Shown here: positions 62,097 to 64,000 of the stretch, piece after piece
How the letters are laid out: each line of letters starts with the position of its first letter
Numbering within the stretch: the first letter of the stretch is position 1
NCBI GenBank assembly: GCA_956465555.1
Contig: OY101120.1
Coordinates: forward strand, 2,474,001-2,538,000
DNA from: Nitzschia sp. pyKryTriq1
Taxonomy: Eukaryota > Bacillariophyta > Bacillariophyceae > Bacillariales > Bacillariaceae
Direction: 5' to 3'
Length of the DNA: 64,000 nucleotides
The notes under the pieces: generated by a model
Told to the model about the DNA's origin: nothing
The model's input: the letters and a program-made list of their open reading frames with translations, nothing else
Database searches by the model: none
Translations under genes and position numbers: made by a program

Positions 62097-64000
62097 TCAA
62101 GAAATCTTGCGTCGTTTGCTTCGAACTCGAAGATTGGGAGATGGTGCGAGAAAGTCAGGCCCGAGGGGGCACTCCTCTTCAGGGTGCTCGTCTAGTGTTC
62201 GACAGGCTTCGCGAGTGACATGATTGGGATGATGCTTCAGTAGTAGAAAGAGAACCGACGCTTGACAGGTCCTAGCGAGGAGTCGGTGTTTCTGTTGTAC
62301 GGATTGTTGGCTGCTGCTGTCTTTCAGTGATGATAATAATAGAGGTGCCACATTGGCTGTGGCTTGGGCAATTCGGTCTCCCAATACATGCGTCCACAAA
62401 GTTAATGGAAGCTGCTCACCATTCGATAATTTCCCTCGAGCCGCGTGATGAAAGGCCAGTAGTATGTGAATCTTGGTCGGAAACGCCATGAGACGCGAGT
62501 TGGACGGCAAATCTCGAGGAACAATTTGCCCCAGGGCAGGAAAGTCCAGTAAAAGTGCTTCCAACTTGGCATTGTCAACGGGAGAACGTGACCGGAACCG
62601 ATTGTGCAAGATATGGTTCCGAGTCAACCAAAGACATTGCAGCAAGGGCTTCTTCTCTGTGGCTACAAGAGTAAAAGTACAAGAAGTAGCTGATGCTGAT
62701 GGCGTATCGTCAGCGGTGGCAGGAAACATCAAGGAATCCATACCATCCTCTTGCCGGTCCACCCTCAGATCGCCGCCCTTTCGGTCCCACATGATTCGTT
62801 CAATACGATTTTGGGACATGTCCAATATTCGAAGATTCGTACAATGGTGACGGATTGTCTGTAATAAACGTCGCAGGTCTCGACTCGAGGCTGAGTTTTC
62901 CTTGAGAGAAAGTTTGGCCAGCGAGTGACAGTCGCCCCCTCCTTGTGCTAGCGCATCGGCCAACATCTCTATGCGAAGGGGGCCAATGCATCGACTCTTG
63001 GTCAAAATATTACATTTATCAAGAGCCAGAGAAGTGATCCGACAAGAAGGATGATGAAGTACTCGACCTAAAGCCATTAGGGTGGCTTCTGAGAAGTAAT
63101 TTTCTGAGAGATTGAGCGTTTTCAATGTCGGGTGGCACATTAACGAGTCAGGAAGCGATGGTGGAAGCGCTCGATAGCGCAGATTTATGACTGAAAGCTC
63201 TATCAATGTGTGGTTTCGTCTCAAGGTATCTCCGAATGCTGATATTAATATTTCTTCTTCTCCTTCTCCATCTCCTCCCTCAGTAGTATTGGTAGTAGTA
63301 GGAGTGGCTCCTCGCAAATCCAAAGCCTCTAGCCGCGTCTCTCCGTTCAGCATGAGAATATCAGAGGACGTTGTTTCAGTTGTACAATCGAGGAGAATGC
63401 CATTCAGGACCTCTACCAGCGCTAGATCCAGCACCGCACCATCTAATCGTAATCGTTTCAGCGTTGGATGGTGCAATACAAAGGGCCTCAACAAAGAATT
63501 TGTGATCAAGGGATTGTGGTTGCATTTTCGAAACTCCCAGGATCGAAAGATTCCCAACTTTTTGGCGGCGTGCAAAACCTGCAATAAAGGCCCATTGACT
63601 TGAGCATCCCAAATCTCCAATTGTCTCCATTGGCAGTAGTTTGTTCTTCCTTTACTGGCATCACTTCCCTCTGTTCTACGTGTAGTTTGTTGTTGTTGTT
63701 GCTGCTTTTGTTGTTGTTCAAAGAGCTCTACAATGGCAGAGGCGACTGTTGCACTCAACGTCAACAACTGGTACCAAACTTCATCTTCGTCTTCTCCTCC
63801 TCCTCCTGCTGCGAAATTGTAACACCCCCGAAGAATAAAAGTATCAAAACAAAGCTGCTGCTGCTGCTGCTGCTCATCATCATCATTACCACGTCGCCCC
63901 CCTGCTTGACCCGCCGTCCCGTTCTGTAATTTTATTAGTTTTTGGAGCCGTCGCAAGGCATGCTCGTCCCGTAGACCTTGTGCGGTTTGTATGATGGTCG
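62097..64000 (-). CDS. Partial leucine-rich repeat (RNI-type) protein
   Basis: The frame stays open to the end of the window (reading TIIQTAQGLRDEHALRRLQKL upstream of the first in-frame TTG), so the 5' part is missing. At least 634 residues are visible. RNI-type LRRs of about 28 residues occupy about 150-420: LKRLRLDGAVLDLALVEVL, LKTLNLSENYFSEATLMALG, ITSLALDKCNI, LAKLSLKENSASSRDL and LRILDMSQNRIERI. The last about 130 residues are helical (LPLTLWTHVLGDRIAQATAN, ASVLFLLLKHHP) and end in a basic tail (RVRSKRRKIS) that could be a nuclear signal. RNI LRRs bind protein partners such as small GTPases. Exact role unknown. Several Gln runs appear near the N-terminus. Confidence 0.8.
   Translation of the reverse strand, partial: TIIQTAQGLRDEHALRRLQKLIKLQNGTAGQAGGRRGNDDDEQQQQQQLCFDTFILRGCYNFAAGGGGEDEDEVWYQLLTLSATVASAIVELFEQQQKQQQQQQTTRRTEGSDASKGRTNYCQWRQLEIWDAQVNGPLLQVLHAAKKLGIFRSWEFRKCNHNPLITNSLLRPFVLHHPTLKRLRLDGAVLDLALVEVLNGILLDCTTETTSSDILMLNGETRLEALDLRGATPTTTNTTEGGDGEGEEEILISAFGDTLRRNHTLIELSVINLRYRALPPSLPDSLMCHPTLKTLNLSENYFSEATLMALGRVLHHPSCRITSLALDKCNILTKSRCIGPLRIEMLADALAQGGGDCHSLAKLSLKENSASSRDLRRLLQTIRHHCTNLRILDMSQNRIERIMWDRKGGDLRVDRQEDGMDSLMFPATADDTPSASATSCTFTLVATEKKPLLQCLWLTRNHILHNRFRSRSPVDNAKLEALLLDFPALGQIVPRDLPSNSRLMAFPTKIHILLAFHHAARGKLSNGEQLPLTLWTHVLGDRIAQATANVAPLLLSSLKDSSSQQSVQQKHRLLARTCQASVLFLLLKHHPNHVTREACRTLDEHPEEECPLGPDFLAPSPNLRVRSKRRKIS

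Overview
The window looks like nuclear DNA of a photosynthetic stramenopile, most likely a diatom. I read this from three copies of the diatom-expanded DUF6824 domain, a fibrillin with a signal peptide and an ASAFAP-like plastid motif, LRR-transmembrane proteins with long variable N-termini, a Ty1/copia remnant, and sparse GT-AG introns of about 75-180 nt. Genes are compact (about 28 loci in 64 kb), mostly single-exon, with no operons. I see no rRNA, tRNA or CRISPR.

Left part (1-12 kb): a partial DEP-repeat protein; two tandem paralogous GT31-like glycosyltransferases on the minus strand, one with a frameshift; a divergent exostosin-like GT47; a small multi-pass membrane protein; and a DUF6824 protein. 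Both GT31-like proteins have a degenerate N-terminal domain followed by a domain that keeps the metal-binding acidic motif.

12.5-18.1 kb: one uninterrupted 1,867-residue reading frame joins an AWS-SET-postSET histone methyltransferase, a cyclin fold of the transcriptional (T/K/L) type and a C-terminal CDK-like pseudokinase. This is the most striking object in the window, because CDK9/CDK12, their cyclins and SET2-type H3K36 methyltransferases are normally separate proteins acting on elongating RNA polymerase II.

19-37.7 kb: an ankyrin protein, a plastid fibrillin, the first of two TrmA/RumA-type m5U methyltransferases, a Ser-rich repeat protein with a decayed copy of its own repeats downstream, a GT31 galactosyltransferase with polyQ tracts, an LRR-transmembrane receptor-like protein and a membrane-anchored papain-like protease.

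39.5-49 kb: a mitochondrial intermediate peptidase is followed by a rearranged block. A roughly 1.95 kb inverted duplication carries two nearly identical, intact three-exon CRAL-TRIO/DUF6824 genes. The arms flank a copia fragment. The left arm ends in a truncated OTU1 3' end joined to an 81-bp inverted piece of the peptidase gene. The intact OTU1 gene is at the right arm.

49-64 kb: a p24/TMED cargo receptor, a DXO/RAI1-like decapping nuclease, the second TrmA-type paralog (sharing the intron position of the first), a coactosin-like gene with an in-frame TGA at a conserved Trp site, SEC11 signal peptidase, two unrecognised proteins, a SETD3/SETD4/LSMT-like protein methyltransferase and a partial RNI-type LRR protein. 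Intergenic DNA is full of short palindromic words (GTACCGGTAC, CTACTAGTAG), triplet microsatellites and poly-C/G tracts.
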